NCBI GenBank assembly: GCA_947447625.1
Contig: CANFKS010000006.1
Coordinates: 1 to 64,000, forward strand
DNA from: Rhodospirillales bacterium
GTDB lineage: Bacteria > Pseudomonadota > Alphaproteobacteria > Acetobacterales > Acetobacteraceae
Direction of reading: 5' to 3'
Length of the DNA stretch: 64,000 nt
The number at the start of each line of letters is the position of its first letter. The stretch's first letter is position 1. Of the stretch, positions 1 through 10,294 are shown piece by piece. The notes under the pieces are model-generated. The model searched no databases. It had not been told where the DNA came from and saw only the letters and a list, made by a program, of their open reading frames with translations. The translations under genes were made by a program, and so were the position numbers.

Positions 1-3000
1 GGGGCGTTTTGTTCACCGGCCTCGCCAGCGCCGAGGGCCATCGGGATCATGCCGAGGACCATGGCCAGCGCCGTCATCATGATGGGGCGCAGGCGGGTGC
101 GGCCTGCGGCGACGACGGCTTCGAAGGGGGTCACGCCATGTCGGGAGCGGACATCATTGGCGAAGCTGACGACGAGGATGGAGTTCGAGACCGAGATGCC
201 GACCGTCATGATGGTGCCCATCAGCGATTCGACATTGATGGTGGTGCCAGTCAGCACCAGCATCCAGATGATGCCGATGAGGGCGCCGGGGACGGCCATC
301 ATGATGATGAAGGGGTCGACCCAGGACTGGAACAGCACGACAAGCAGGGCATAGACCAGGATAATGGCGATCAGGAGGCCCTGGGCGAGGTTGCGGAACG
401 AGGTGTCCATCACTTCGGGCTGACCGCGCAGGTCAATCCGCGTGGTAATCGGGAGATCCTTGGAGATTTCAGCGATGACTTTGCGGATATCGGCCGAGAC
501 GGAGCCGAGATCGCGACCATCAACATTGGCGGCAACATCGACGACGCGCTGGACTGAGCTGTGGTTGATGGTGGCAAACGAGGTGCGCGGGCGGAGCGAG
601 GCGACGTCGGACATGCGGGTGACGGGCGCGTTGGGCATGGCCGCGTATTGCATGGTGGAGAACAGGTTCGACACCGTGGTGGGCACCGGGGCGAGCGGCT
701 GGCTGATCGGGAGGTCCATCAGGTCATCGACGCTGGTGATCGCTTCCATCGGCTGACGGACGGCGACGAAGTAGTTCACGTTGTTGACCGGGTTCAGGAA
801 GTAGGACGGCGCGACCAGCGAGGACGATGAGAGCGAAACCAGAAGGTTGTTGGAGATGTCACGCTGGGTGATGCCGAGGCCGGCGGCGCGCAGGCGGTCG
901 ACCTCGATTTGCAGGGTCGGATAGTCCAGCACCTGGGTGATGTGAGCGTCGGCCACGCCGGGGATTTTCTGGATGGCGACGAGCAGGCGCTGCGCGATGG
1001 CGAAGGAGCGGGTGAAGTTGGGGTCAGTGATCTGGATGTCGATGGGAGCAGAGAGGCCGAAATTCAGCACCTGGGAGACGATGTCGGCGGTCTGGAAGTA
1101 GAAGATGCCGCCGGGGAAGGCCTCCGGGAGCTGGGCGCGCAGGGCGCGGACGTGATCGATGCTGGGCTTATGGCCCTTTTTGAGCTGGATGAGGATTTCG
1201 GCGTCGGCGCTGGTCACGTTGTCCGACGGCAACATGGCGAGGTTGGAGGAGAACGGAACGCCGACGACGTCATTGATGGTGAGGATTTCGTCCTTGCCGA
1301 TGACCTGGCGGATTTTGTCTTCGATCGCGAGGACGTTGGTCTCGGTCACTTCCAGCCGGGTGCCGGAGGCACCGCGGTAGTGGAGCTTGATGATGCCGAC
1401 GTCGGCAGTGGGGAAGAAGTCCTGCCCGGCGACGGTGGCGACGGCGAGGCTGGCGCCGAGCAGGCCGGCGAAGCAGAACAGGACGAAGCCGCGGTTGCGC
1501 AGGCAGGCGCCGAGCATACTGGCATAGGCGTCACTCAGGCGGTTGAAGCCGCGTTCGAAGGCCGCGGCGAAGCCGGTGGGGGCGTGGGCGTGTTCGCTCA
1601 GCAACATGCGCGCCATGGTGGGCACGACAGTGAAGGTAAGGACGAAGGAGGCCAGCATCGCCAGCACCACCGTGATGCCGAGCGGGATGAAAAGGAAGCG
1701 GGCCGGGCCGGTGAGGAGGAAGACCGGAAAGAACACGATGCAGATCGCCAGCGTGGCGACAGTGAGCGGTGTGACGACCTCGCCGCAGCCGTCGAGAATG
1801 GCGACAGTGAGGGATTTGCCGAGGGACTGGTTGCGATGGATGTTTTCGATGGCCACCGTGGCGTTGTCGACGAGAAGACCGATGGCCAGCGCGAGGCCGC
1901 CCAGGGTCATCAGGTTGATCGACTGGCCCGTTGCGAACAGGCCGGCGAGGGCGGCGAAAATCGAGAGCGGGATGGAGGCGGAGACGATGACCATGTTGCG
2001 CCACGAACCCAGGAATACCAGGATCATCAGCGACACGAGGACCGACGAGATCAGCGCCTCTTCGAGCACGTTGTGGATGGCCGAGGAGACGAAGACGGAC
2101 TGGTCGAAATCGAGGCTCATGTCGAGCCCGTCGGGGGCGGCGGCCTTGATTTCGGGGAGGATGGCTTTGGCGGCTTCGACGACGGCGAGGGTGGAGGCGT
2201 CAGCATGGCGCAGGATGGTGACGTAGGTGGCGCGTTCGCCGTTGACGTGAACGATGTTGGTCTGATTGGCGAAGCTGTCGCCGACCTTGGCGACATCGCC
2301 CAACGTCACGGTGATGCCGTTGCGGACGACGAGGGGAAGGTTGGCGAACTGGTCGACCGCGGCGGGGCTTGAATTCATCGCCACCGAGTATTCGCGCTCG
2401 CCCATGCGCGCGACGCCGGCGGGGACGATGACGTTGGAGGCTTGCAGGGCGACGACGACGTCATTGGGCGAGACACCCTTGGCGGCCATGCGAGCGGGGT
2501 CGAGGTCGACAACGATCTGACGGCTCTTGCCGCCGTAGGGCGCAGAGAGGGCAATGCCGGGGATGGTGTAGAGTTTGAGGCGAATGAAGTTGAACGTGTA
2601 GTCAACGATATTTTGCTCAGACATCGTTTTCGACGACGTCGTCATCTGCATGACGCCGACCGAGGAGGCGTTGAACGGCAGGAGGGCGGGTGGGGTCATG
2701 CCCGGGGGCATGACGCGCAGCGCCTGGTTGTTGACGGCGTTGATCTGCGCCATCGCGCCACCGATCGAGGCGCCGGGCGCGAAGTAGATCTTGATGATGC
2801 CGGTGCCGGCGATCGACTGGCTTTCGATGCGGTCGATGCCATCGACGTTCTGGGTGTAGGAGCGTTCGGCAACGAGGACGACGCGGCGTTCCATTTCCTC
2901 AGCGGGCAGGCCGCCATAGTTCCAGGCGACAAGCACGACCGGAATGTCGATGATCGGAAAAATGTCCACGATCATGCGCGTGAGGGACATCGCCCCCCCC

Positions 3001-3071
3001 AGCATGATGACGAACGCGACGATTGCCGAAGTATAGGGGCGCCGCAAAGCCTGGCGCACCAGCCCCATCAT
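1..3071 (-). CDS. RND (AcrB/HAE1-type) multidrug efflux permease, C-terminus truncated by window edge
   Basis: Minus-strand translation from CAT at 3069-3071: MMGLVRQALRRPYTSAIVAFVIMLGG..VDIFPIIDIPVVLVAWNYGGL; near the window edge ..VDPFIIMMAVPGALIG..GTIMTVGISVSNSILVVSFAN..RLRPIMMTALAMVLGMIPMALG, typical RND motifs. Reading frame runs off position 1. Confidence 0.9.
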   Translation of the reverse strand, partial: MMGLVRQALRRPYTSAIVAFVIMLGGAMSLTRMIVDIFPIIDIPVVLVAWNYGGLPAEEMERRVVLVAERSYTQNVDGIDRIESQSIAGTGIIKIYFAPGASIGGAMAQINAVNNQALRVMPPGMTPPALLPFNASSVGVMQMTTSSKTMSEQNIVDYTFNFIRLKLYTIPGIALSAPYGGKSRQIVVDLDPARMAAKGVSPNDVVVALQASNVIVPAGVARMGEREYSVAMNSSPAAVDQFANLPLVVRNGITVTLGDVAKVGDSFANQTNIVHVNGERATYVTILRHADASTLAVVEAAKAILPEIKAAAPDGLDMSLDFDQSVFVSSAIHNVLEEALISSVLVSLMILVFLGSWRNMVIVSASIPLSIFAALAGLFATGQSINLMTLGGLALAIGLLVDNATVAIENIHRNQSLGKSLTVAILDGCGEVVTPLTVATLAICIVFFPVFLLTGPARFLFIPLGITVVLAMLASFVLTFTVVPTMARMLLSEHAHAPTGFAAAFERGFNRLSDAYASMLGACLRNRGFVLFCFAGLLGASLAVATVAGQDFFPTADVGIIKLHYRGASGTRLEVTETNVLAIEDKIRQVIGKDEILTINDVVGVPFSSNLAMLPSDNVTSADAEILIQLKKGHKPSIDHVRALRAQLPEAFPGGIFYFQTADIVSQVLNFGLSAPIDIQITDPNFTRSFAIAQRLLVAIQKIPGVADAHITQVLDYPTLQIEVDRLRAAGLGITQRDISNNLLVSLSSSSLVAPSYFLNPVNNVNYFVAVRQPMEAITSVDDLMDLPISQPLAPVPTTVSNLFSTMQYAAMPNAPVTRMSDVASLRPRTSFATINHSSVQRVVDVAANVDGRDLGSVSADIRKVIAEISKDLPITTRIDLRGQPEVMDTSFRNLAQGLLIAIILVYALLVVLFQSWVDPFIIMMAVPGALIGIIWMLVLTGTTINVESLMGTIMTVGISVSNSILVVSFANDVRSRHGVTPFEAVVAAGRTRLRPIMMTALAMVLGMIPMALGAGEAGEQNA

Positions 3072-3210
3072 GGATTTTGATCCCCTCTGCCGCCTGGGGC
3101 CCGACCGGATGGTGCGGGCTCCGCTTTAACACACCTTATCGTGAACGGATTGCTGACGGATCGCAAGACGGGATCGTTCCCCACCAGCGTCGTGCTGTTA
3201 TCACCGCTGC

Positions 3211-4404
3211 TCATTCGCCCTTGAGCCAGCGTTGGCGGCCGAGGCGGGACTGGACGTAGACCGACGAGCTTTCGGTGCCGGCCGCGTAGTCACCCTTGCC
3301 GAGGCCGACGTTGCGCTGGCTCGGGTAGCGGGCGATTTCGGATTCGACGATATCGACGCCGAGGCCCGGGGCAGTGGGGACAGCAATGTGCCCGTCGATG
3401 GTGACGGGCGCAGGGGTGATGACGGTGGGGCGCGCCGCCCAGTCGATTTCGACCCTTTCGAGCATCAGCGCATTGGGCACGGCGGCGAGGACATGCAGTG
3501 CGGCGTATTCGGCAATGGGGCCGAGTGAGCCGGAATGCGGGGCGAGCATGATGCCGTGGGCCTCGGCCATGGCAGCGATTTTCTTCAGAACCGTGATGCC
3601 GCCGGAGCGGCCGGTATCGGGTTGCACGACGTCAACCAGGTCGCGCTCGATGAGGGGGCGCAGGCCCCAGATCGTGGCGAGGCGTTCGCCGGCGGCGAGC
3701 GGGATGGCGACCGCGTCGCGGATGCGCTGGTAGGCGTCGGTTTGTTCTGGGGCGACGGGGTCTTCCATGAAGAGCAGGCCCAAGGGTTCAAGGCGGCGGC
3801 CAAGGGCGATGGCGTCGGCAGTGGTGAGCCAGGGCGGACCGTGCAGGTCGACCATCAGGTCCATCTCGTCGCCGATGGCCTCACGCAGGCCTTCGAGCAT
3901 GCGGACGGGTTGCTTCAGGCCGCCGGCCTTGATGGCGGTGACGCCCTGGGCTTTGAGTTGCAAGGCGACTTCGGGAGTGGAGGCGTGGGCGTAGATGCGG
4001 ATACGGTCGCGCATCTTGCCGCCGAGGAGGTTCCACACCGGGGTGTTCAGCGCCTTGCCCTTGATGTCCCACAGCGCCATGTCGATTCCGCTCATGGCGC
4101 CGGCGCCGACGACGCCGGTGATGCCATGCCCCATGATGGCGACCTGCATTTTCTGCCACAGGCGCTCGATGTTCTGCGGGTCTTCGCCGATGAGGATGGA
4201 GCGGAGGTCCTGCACGGCGGTTTCGATGACGCGGGGCCAGCCGCTGCATTCGCCGACGCCGGTGATGCCTTCGTCGGTGTATATTTTCACGAAGAGCCAA
4301 TTGCGCCAGCCGGTGGAGATGGTATCGAAATTTGCGGCCCAGGCGCCGGAATTGGGCGGCGAGCCAGCCTGCATCAGGAATGTCTTGATATCGGTGATCT
4401 TCAT
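3211..4404 (-). CDS. mandelate racemase/muconate lactonizing enzyme family (enolase superfamily) dehydratase
   Basis: 397 aa; MKITDIKTFLMQ..GITGVGECSG..GAMSGIDMALWDIKGKALNTPVWNLLGGKMRDRIRIYAH, typical MR/GalD-like. Confidence 0.9.
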   Translation of the reverse strand: MKITDIKTFLMQAGSPPNSGAWAANFDTISTGWRNWLFVKIYTDEGITGVGECSGWPRVIETAVQDLRSILIGEDPQNIERLWQKMQVAIMGHGITGVVGAGAMSGIDMALWDIKGKALNTPVWNLLGGKMRDRIRIYAHASTPEVALQLKAQGVTAIKAGGLKQPVRMLEGLREAIGDEMDLMVDLHGPPWLTTADAIALGRRLEPLGLLFMEDPVAPEQTDAYQRIRDAVAIPLAAGERLATIWGLRPLIERDLVDVVQPDTGRSGGITVLKKIAAMAEAHGIMLAPHSGSLGPIAEYAALHVLAAVPNALMLERVEIDWAARPTVITPAPVTIDGHIAVPTAPGLGVDIVESEIARYPSQRNVGLGKGDYAAGTESSSVYVQSRLGRQRWLKGE

Positions 4405-4552
4405 GCCGCCGTCTCCTCTGTAACACCGAGTATCGGGGCGGATGGCGCCGGCGTCCAGCGGGTGGATGTCATGGGAACGTCATGCCAGGCAGGGGCGGGG
4501 CGGATTGCCGGGCGCGGGGGCGGACAATATTATGCGCCATAACAAATGAAAG

Positions 4553-5128
4553 TTGGATGAAATGAACATCAGCGATCCGCGCCTCGACGAACTTGCCGCG
4601 ATCATCGATGGCAAGGGGCATGGGCAGTACGGGTTGAGCGCGATCAACCAGCGGCAGCACGCGTTGCAAGCGGCGCTGCTGGCGGAAGCGCAGGGGGAAA
4701 GCGCGGCATTGATTACCGCAGCGCTGCTGCATGATATCGGGCACATGGTGCATGACCTCGGCGACAATCCGGCCGAAGCGGGGATCGACGATCACCATGA
4801 GGACCTCGGGCATGCGTGGCTCCTTGCCTGGTTCGGGCCGGAGGTGACGGAGCCGGTGCGGCTTCATGTCGCGGCCAAGCGATATCTGTGCGGCACGGAC
4901 CCAAGCTATTTCGGCAAGTTGTCGAAGGATTCGGTGCTGAGCCTGTCGTTGCAGGGCGGCCCGATGTCGGCGGCGGAGATCGCGGCGTTCGAGGAATTGC
5001 CGGGCTACGCCGAGGCGGTGCGGCTGCGGCGGTGGGACGAGGGGGCGAAGGTGAAGGATTTGGCCACGCCTGGGTTTGCGCACTTCGCGCGGTATGTGGC
5101 GGCGTGTCTCAAGCCGATGGGGGTGTAG
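4553..5128 (+). CDS. HD-domain protein resembling PhnZ (phosphonate-associated HD oxygenase family)
   Basis: 191 aa; YGLSAINQRQHALQAALLAEAQGESAALITAALLHDIGHMVHD..DDHHEDLGHAWL..VRLHVAAKRYL. Confidence 0.75.
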   Translation: MDEMNISDPRLDELAAIIDGKGHGQYGLSAINQRQHALQAALLAEAQGESAALITAALLHDIGHMVHDLGDNPAEAGIDDHHEDLGHAWLLAWFGPEVTEPVRLHVAAKRYLCGTDPSYFGKLSKDSVLSLSLQGGPMSAAEIAAFEELPGYAEAVRLRRWDEGAKVKDLATPGFAHFARYVAACLKPMGV

Positions 5129-5214
5129 GGCGTCCCGTTCAGGTCCCGCGATCGGCGAGGAGGCCGGCGGCGGCAAGCGCGGTTTCGATTTCCAGCGCCT
5201 GGATGGGGCGATCG

Positions 5215-5952
5215 TCAGGCATGGATGATCTGGGCAATCGCCTCGACATCGCGGGCGGCGGCAGCGGCGGGATGGCGGCGCAGCAGGGGGGTTTGGCGGC
5301 GGATGGCGTCACGCACACGATCGTCGCGGCGGACGATGCCGAGGAGATCCGGCGTGGTGGCGAGGTAGCGCCGGCACGCCTGGGCGAGGGTGGCGAAGAC
5401 CCGGGCGCCGGAAGCGGGGCTGCTCGCCTGGTTGACGACGATATGGGTGGGGATGGGGCGCGCGCAGTCCTGCCCGTGGAGTTTGAGCACGGCGTACCCG
5501 TCGGTCAGACTGGTGGGGTCCTCGGTGATCACGACGAGGAGAGCATCGGCAACGGCTGCAAGGTGGCGCAGCGTGGGGTCCAGGCCCGAGCCAAGATCGA
5601 GCAGGACGAGGTCGTAGTGTGAGGCAAGCGATTTGAGGGATGGGAGAAGGTCGGTCAGGCATCCCTGGGGCAGGCCTGCGGCGCCGGAGCGGCCGGGGAT
5701 GATGTCGAACCCGGCATCGTGGCGAGTGACGGCGGCAGCGAGCGGGATGGTGCCGGCGAGGACGTGCGACAGGTCCCGCTCCGGCATCAGCCCGAGTTGG
5801 ATATCGACGTTGGCGAGGCCGAAATCGGCGTCAACCAGCAGGACGGAGGCGCCTTGCGCGGCAAGGGCATGGGCGAGGGTGATGGCGAGCCAGGTCTTGC
5901 CGACACCGCCTTTGCCAGAAGCGATGGCGAGCAGGGTTCCGTGTCGATACAT
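5215..5952 (-). CDS. flhG: MinD/ParA-type ATPase FlhG (FleN)
   Basis: SGKGGVGKTWLAITLAHALA Walker motif, DADFGLANVDIQLGL; directly downstream of flhF. Confidence 0.88.
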   Translation of the reverse strand: MYRHGTLLAIASGKGGVGKTWLAITLAHALAAQGASVLLVDADFGLANVDIQLGLMPERDLSHVLAGTIPLAAAVTRHDAGFDIIPGRSGAAGLPQGCLTDLLPSLKSLASHYDLVLLDLGSGLDPTLRHLAAVADALLVVITEDPTSLTDGYAVLKLHGQDCARPIPTHIVVNQASSPASGARVFATLAQACRRYLATTPDLLGIVRRDDRVRDAIRRQTPLLRRHPAAAAARDVEAIAQIIHA

Positions 5953-6821
5953 CAGCTTGCTCTCCGGGTCGGCACAACAGCGAGGCGCTGGGCGAGGCGT
6001 TCGGGGGTGAAGGGCACGAGGCCGCCGGGTGCGTCGGGGCCGATGCCGGCTTCGGCAAACGGGAGACGGGTCGCGGCGGCAAGGATGCCGCCGAGGCGGC
6101 GGGCAACGTCGAGCCTGGTGGCGATGAGGCGGGTGGCACCAAGACCAGCGAAGCCGTCGGCGAGGTCGAGCGCCTCGTTGGCGTCGAGCCCGGCAGGGAG
6201 GACGAGGATGGGGATGGCGCCGGTGTGACGCACGAGGCCAGCGAGCTCGTCACGGTCGGTACGTTCAAAAGGGTCGAGGCCGGGGGCGTCAATCAGGGTG
6301 AGACCGGTGGGTGCGGTGGCGCCCAGGCTGTGCAGGCGCAGGCCAAGGAGATCGGTATAGGCAGCCAGTTGTTCGAAGGCGCCGGTGCGGCGGGTGTCGG
6401 CAGTGATGACGGTGGGGGGGGTTTTGGCGATGACAAGGCGGGTGGCGAGGCGGGCGACGGTGAGGGTCTTGCCGGCACCGGGGGGGCCGATGAAGAGCAG
6501 CGGTCGGCGCAGTGTGGCGGGGTCGATCGGCTGGAAGCGGAAGGCGACCGAGAGGGCGAAGGGCAGCGGACCCGCCCTGAGCTTGGCAGCGAGAGGCTCG
6601 GGCGTGCCGTGGGCGAGGAGGGGGCAGGATTCGGCGCGGGCAAAGGCGAGCGGCGACGGCGGGAGGGTTGATGCTGAGGCCTGTTCGTCGTGCGCGGCCA
6701 TGACTTCGACGCCGCCGGCAGTGCGGCGCGAGTTGAGGATAACGGCGTCCGGGCCCAGTTCGGAGCGGATCAGGGCCATCACCTCGGGCATGCCTCGCGC
6801 GGTGTAAAGTTTAATCCGCAT
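5952..6821 (-). CDS. flhF: flagellar biosynthesis GTPase FlhF (SRP family)
   Basis: MRIKLYTARGMPEVMALIRSELGPDAVILNSRR..FIGPPGAGKTLTVARLATRL..TADTRRTGAFEQLAAYTDLLG; 1-bp overlap with flhG. Confidence 0.88.
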   Translation of the reverse strand: MRIKLYTARGMPEVMALIRSELGPDAVILNSRRTAGGVEVMAAHDEQASASTLPPSPLAFARAESCPLLAHGTPEPLAAKLRAGPLPFALSVAFRFQPIDPATLRRPLLFIGPPGAGKTLTVARLATRLVIAKTPPTVITADTRRTGAFEQLAAYTDLLGLRLHSLGATAPTGLTLIDAPGLDPFERTDRDELAGLVRHTGAIPILVLPAGLDANEALDLADGFAGLGATRLIATRLDVARRLGGILAAATRLPFAEAGIGPDAPGGLVPFTPERLAQRLAVVPTRRAS

Positions 6822-6829
6822 GGTGCGCC

Positions 6830-8893
6830 TCAGACCGTGCCGATGGTGCGGATACGGGCCCGCGGGTGGATTTCGGCCTGGGCGAGCACGGCTGTGCCGG
6901 GGCGGACACGTTCGACCACGGCGCGGATGTGATGGCGGATGGCGCCGCTTGTGAGCAGCACAGGGTTTTCGCCGGCGTTGGCTGCGGTTTCGCAGGCGTT
7001 GCGCAGGCGGACGACAAAGTCGCTCAGCTTCGAAGGCGCGATGGAGAGTTGGCGGTCCTCCGCCGGGCCGACCAGGGATTCGGCAAAGGCCCCCTCCCAG
7101 TCCGGCGACAGGGTGATGAGCGGGATGTAGCCGGCGGGGCCAACATGGGCGTCGCTCAACTGGCGGGCGAGGCGGCTGCGGACATGGCCGATGATGGACG
7201 GAATGGCGCGGATCTGGCCACCGCTCGCCTCCTGGATGCCTTCGAGGATGGTCGGCAAGTCCCGGATCGAGACCAGTTCGGCGAGCAGGCCCTGCAGCAC
7301 GCGCTGCACACTGCCGACCGAAATCATGGAGGGGATCAGTTCGGTGACGAGTTTCTGGTGCTCGCGCGGCAGGTCATCGATCAACTTTTGCGTTTCGGCG
7401 AAGGAAAGCAGTTCGGCGAGGTTCTGCTTGACGACCTCGGTCAGGTGCGTCGCCAGCACGGAGGAGGCGTCAACCACGGTGATGCCGCGCATCCCGGCGG
7501 CGTCCTTCTCGAGCGCGTCGATCCATGTGGCGGCGAGGCCGAAGGCAGGTTCCAAGGTGCGTTCGCCGGGCAAGTCGGGGCCGGTTTCGCCCATCGCAAG
7601 GTATTTGGTGGGGCGGAGCTGGCCGCGGCCGGCGACGATTTCCTTGATGCGGATACAGTATTCCTCGGCGCCCAACTCCATGTTGTCCTGGATGCGGACG
7701 GCAGGGAGAATGAAGCCGAGTTCGGCGGCGATGCTGCGACGCAGGCCCTTGATCTGATCGGTGAGGCGCGCGCTTTCGCCGCCGGCGAGGCCGAGCAGCC
7801 CATAGCCGAGTTCGATGCGGATCATGTCGATGCGCAGGCTTTCGGCGATCGGCAGCTCGCTGGCAACCGGGGCAGGCGGTGGAGCCGGCTCGGCGCCCTG
7901 GTCAGGCAAGTTCCAGCGCAGCCAGGACGCGCCGCCGAACAGCCCCGCCAGCGCGATGAAGGGAATGAACGGCAATCCCGGCATGATGGCCAGCACGCCC
8001 GCGGCGCCAGCCGCGAGGGCGAGAGGCTTGGAGCCGCCGAGCTGGCGGATGATGGTGGCCTCGGTACTGCCTTCCATACCGCCTTTGGTCACCACGATGC
8101 CGGCCGCGGTTGAGACCAGCAGAGCCGGGATCTGGCTCACCAGGCCGTCACCGACGGTCAACGTCGTGAAGGTGGCGGCAGCGCTGGTGAAGCTCATGCC
8201 GTGACGCAGCACGCCGATGGCAAGGCCGCCCACGATGTTGATGACAGTGATGATAAGGGCGGCGATCGCGTCACCGCGGACGAATTTCGCCGCGCCATCC
8301 ATCGCGCCGTAAAACGCGCTCTCCTCCTCCAGTTCGCGGCGGCGCTTGCGGGCAACCTTCTCCTCGATGAGGCCAGCCGAGAGGTCCGCGTCGATCGCCA
8401 TCTGCTTGCCCGGCATGGCATCAAGGCTGAAGCGAGCGGCGACTTCGGCGATGCGGCCCGAGCCCTTGGTGATGACCATAAAATTGATCACCAGCAGGAT
8501 GGCGAACAGGATAACGCCGATCAGCACATCCCCGCCCATCAGCAGGCCGCCGAAGGCCGCCACGACATGGCCGGCGGCGAGCATGCCCTCGCTGCCGTGT
8601 TGCAGGATCAGCCGCGTTGTCGCAACGTTGAGGGACAGGCGGAGCAAGGTGGTGAGCAGCAGCAGCGTCGGGAAGCTGGTGAATTCGAGCGGCTTGGACA
8701 GAAACATCGCCACCATCAGCACCAGCACCGAGGCGGTGATGGACAGCGCAAGGCCGACATCGAGCATGACGCGCGGCAGGGGCAGCACCAGCACCGAGAG
8801 CAGCACCACCACACCGACGGCGAGCCCGACATCCTTCGCCGGCACATAGCGCTGCAGGCGATCGAATATGGCGGGGAAGGTGATGGCGGCCAT
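6830..8893 (-). CDS. flhA: flagellar export apparatus protein FlhA
   Basis: 687 aa; LLLLTTLLRLSLNVATTRLIL..FMVITKGSGRIAEVAARFSLDAMPGKQMAIDADLSAGLI, FlhA signature. Confidence 0.97.
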   Translation of the reverse strand: MAAITFPAIFDRLQRYVPAKDVGLAVGVVVLLSVLVLPLPRVMLDVGLALSITASVLVLMVAMFLSKPLEFTSFPTLLLLTTLLRLSLNVATTRLILQHGSEGMLAAGHVVAAFGGLLMGGDVLIGVILFAILLVINFMVITKGSGRIAEVAARFSLDAMPGKQMAIDADLSAGLIEEKVARKRRRELEEESAFYGAMDGAAKFVRGDAIAALIITVINIVGGLAIGVLRHGMSFTSAAATFTTLTVGDGLVSQIPALLVSTAAGIVVTKGGMEGSTEATIIRQLGGSKPLALAAGAAGVLAIMPGLPFIPFIALAGLFGGASWLRWNLPDQGAEPAPPPAPVASELPIAESLRIDMIRIELGYGLLGLAGGESARLTDQIKGLRRSIAAELGFILPAVRIQDNMELGAEEYCIRIKEIVAGRGQLRPTKYLAMGETGPDLPGERTLEPAFGLAATWIDALEKDAAGMRGITVVDASSVLATHLTEVVKQNLAELLSFAETQKLIDDLPREHQKLVTELIPSMISVGSVQRVLQGLLAELVSIRDLPTILEGIQEASGGQIRAIPSIIGHVRSRLARQLSDAHVGPAGYIPLITLSPDWEGAFAESLVGPAEDRQLSIAPSKLSDFVVRLRNACETAANAGENPVLLTSGAIRHHIRAVVERVRPGTAVLAQAEIHPRARIRTIGTV

Positions 8894-8901
8894 TCAGCGT
8901 C

Positions 8902-10224
8902 TCACGCTGCGACGCCAGCGAGCGGGGGCGGAATATCGACACCGCTCAGCGCGTAGTCGCGCAGCTTGTTGCGCAGGGCACGGATCGAAATGCCGAGCAT
9001 CACGGCAGCGTGAGTGCGGTTGCCGTTGGTGTGGGAGAGTGTGGTGAGGATGAGATCGCGTTCGACGTCCTCGATGCGGCGGCCGACAAAGGTTTCGTCC
9101 GGTTGTAAGCCGGTGGGACGGGGGGGGCGGGATTCGAGGTCAAGCGCGTCGGGGCCAATTTCGCTGCCCTCGGCCAGCAGGACAGCGCGGTGCATGGTGT
9201 TTTCGAGTTCGCGCACATTGCCGGGCCAGGGCGCGCGCTGGAGGCTGGCGAGGGCGGATGGCATCAGCCGGCGCACGGGCACGCCGTTCAGTTTGGCGTA
9301 GTGCTCGGCGAAATGTTCGGCAAGGCGGGCGATATCGGAGGGCCGCTCGGCAAGGGAGGGGAGCCGCAGGCTGACCACATTGAGGCGGAAATAGAGGTCC
9401 TCCCGAAAGCGACCACCGGCGATTTCCTCGGTCAGGGCGCGGTTCGAGGTCGCGATGATGCGGACATCGACACGCACCGGTTTGCCGCCGCCGAGCCGGT
9501 CGACTTCGCGCTCCTGGATCGCGCGGAGCAGCTTGGCCTGGATGCGAACGTCCATTTCCGAGATTTCGTCGAGCAGCAATGTGCCGCCATCGGCCATTTC
9601 GAATTTCCCGAGACGGCGGGTGACGGCACCGCTGAAGGCACCTTTTTCATGGCCGAACAACTCGCTTTCAAGCATCGTCTCGGGGATGGCGGCACAGTTG
9701 ACGCCGACGAAGGGGCCCCGGGCGCGGCGCGAAAGGGAGTGTATGTAGCGGGACATCACCTCCTTGCCCGTGCCGGACGCACCTGTCAGCAGGATGGAGG
9801 CATCCGTGCGGGCGATCTGTTCGGCGCGCTTGAGGACAGCGATCATGGCCGGATCGCGGGCAATCGGGGTGTGCCGGTCCCGGCTGGCCTCGTGCAGGAT
9901 GGCGGCGATGAGCAGCGGATCCGGCGGCAGGGGCAGGTATTCCCGGGCGCCGGCGCGGATGGCGGCGACCGCCTCGTCGGCCTGTGCATTGGTGCCGCAG
10001 GCGATAACGAAAATGTCGTGGCGCTGGGCGCGCAGATAGTCGAGCAGGGTGGCGATCGGCAGCGCAACATCGCAGAACACCATCTCCACATGGGTGCCGC
10101 GGCCGATCGCCTGGATCGCCTGGTCAACGCTGTCGGCGTGTTCCAGCGCGGCGCCGGCGTCCCGCGCGATGCGAGAGGCCTCGCCGAGGCGGCCGGCAAG
10201 CGCTCCGACAATCATGATGCGCAT
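8902..10224 (-). CDS. flbD: sigma-54-dependent flagellar transcriptional regulator FlbD
   Basis: Receiver-like N-terminus, AAA+ GASGTGKEVMSRYIH, GAFSGA, Fis-like C-terminus; Caulobacter-like fliF-fliG-flbE-fliN-flbD order. Confidence 0.88.
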   Translation of the reverse strand: MRIMIVGALAGRLGEASRIARDAGAALEHADSVDQAIQAIGRGTHVEMVFCDVALPIATLLDYLRAQRHDIFVIACGTNAQADEAVAAIRAGAREYLPLPPDPLLIAAILHEASRDRHTPIARDPAMIAVLKRAEQIARTDASILLTGASGTGKEVMSRYIHSLSRRARGPFVGVNCAAIPETMLESELFGHEKGAFSGAVTRRLGKFEMADGGTLLLDEISEMDVRIQAKLLRAIQEREVDRLGGGKPVRVDVRIIATSNRALTEEIAGGRFREDLYFRLNVVSLRLPSLAERPSDIARLAEHFAEHYAKLNGVPVRRLMPSALASLQRAPWPGNVRELENTMHRAVLLAEGSEIGPDALDLESRPPRPTGLQPDETFVGRRIEDVERDLILTTLSHTNGNRTHAAVMLGISIRALRNKLRDYALSGVDIPPPLAGVAA

Positions 10225-10245
10225 CGGGATGCTCCTGAACCGGAG

Positions 10246-10294
10246 GTCATGGGTCTGATCGTCATGGGTCTGATCGTCATGGGTCTGATCGTCA
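10246..10294. repeat. 15-bp tandem direct repeat (gtcatgggtctgatc x3 plus 4 bp) between flbD and fliN
   Basis: Exact units at 10246-10260, 10261-10275, 10276-10290. Confidence 0.95.

Noticed and set aside
909-2372. 487-aa plus-strand ORF
   Set aside because: Antisense to the RND permease; Asp/Gly/His-rich composition typical of spurious antisense frames in high-GC DNA.
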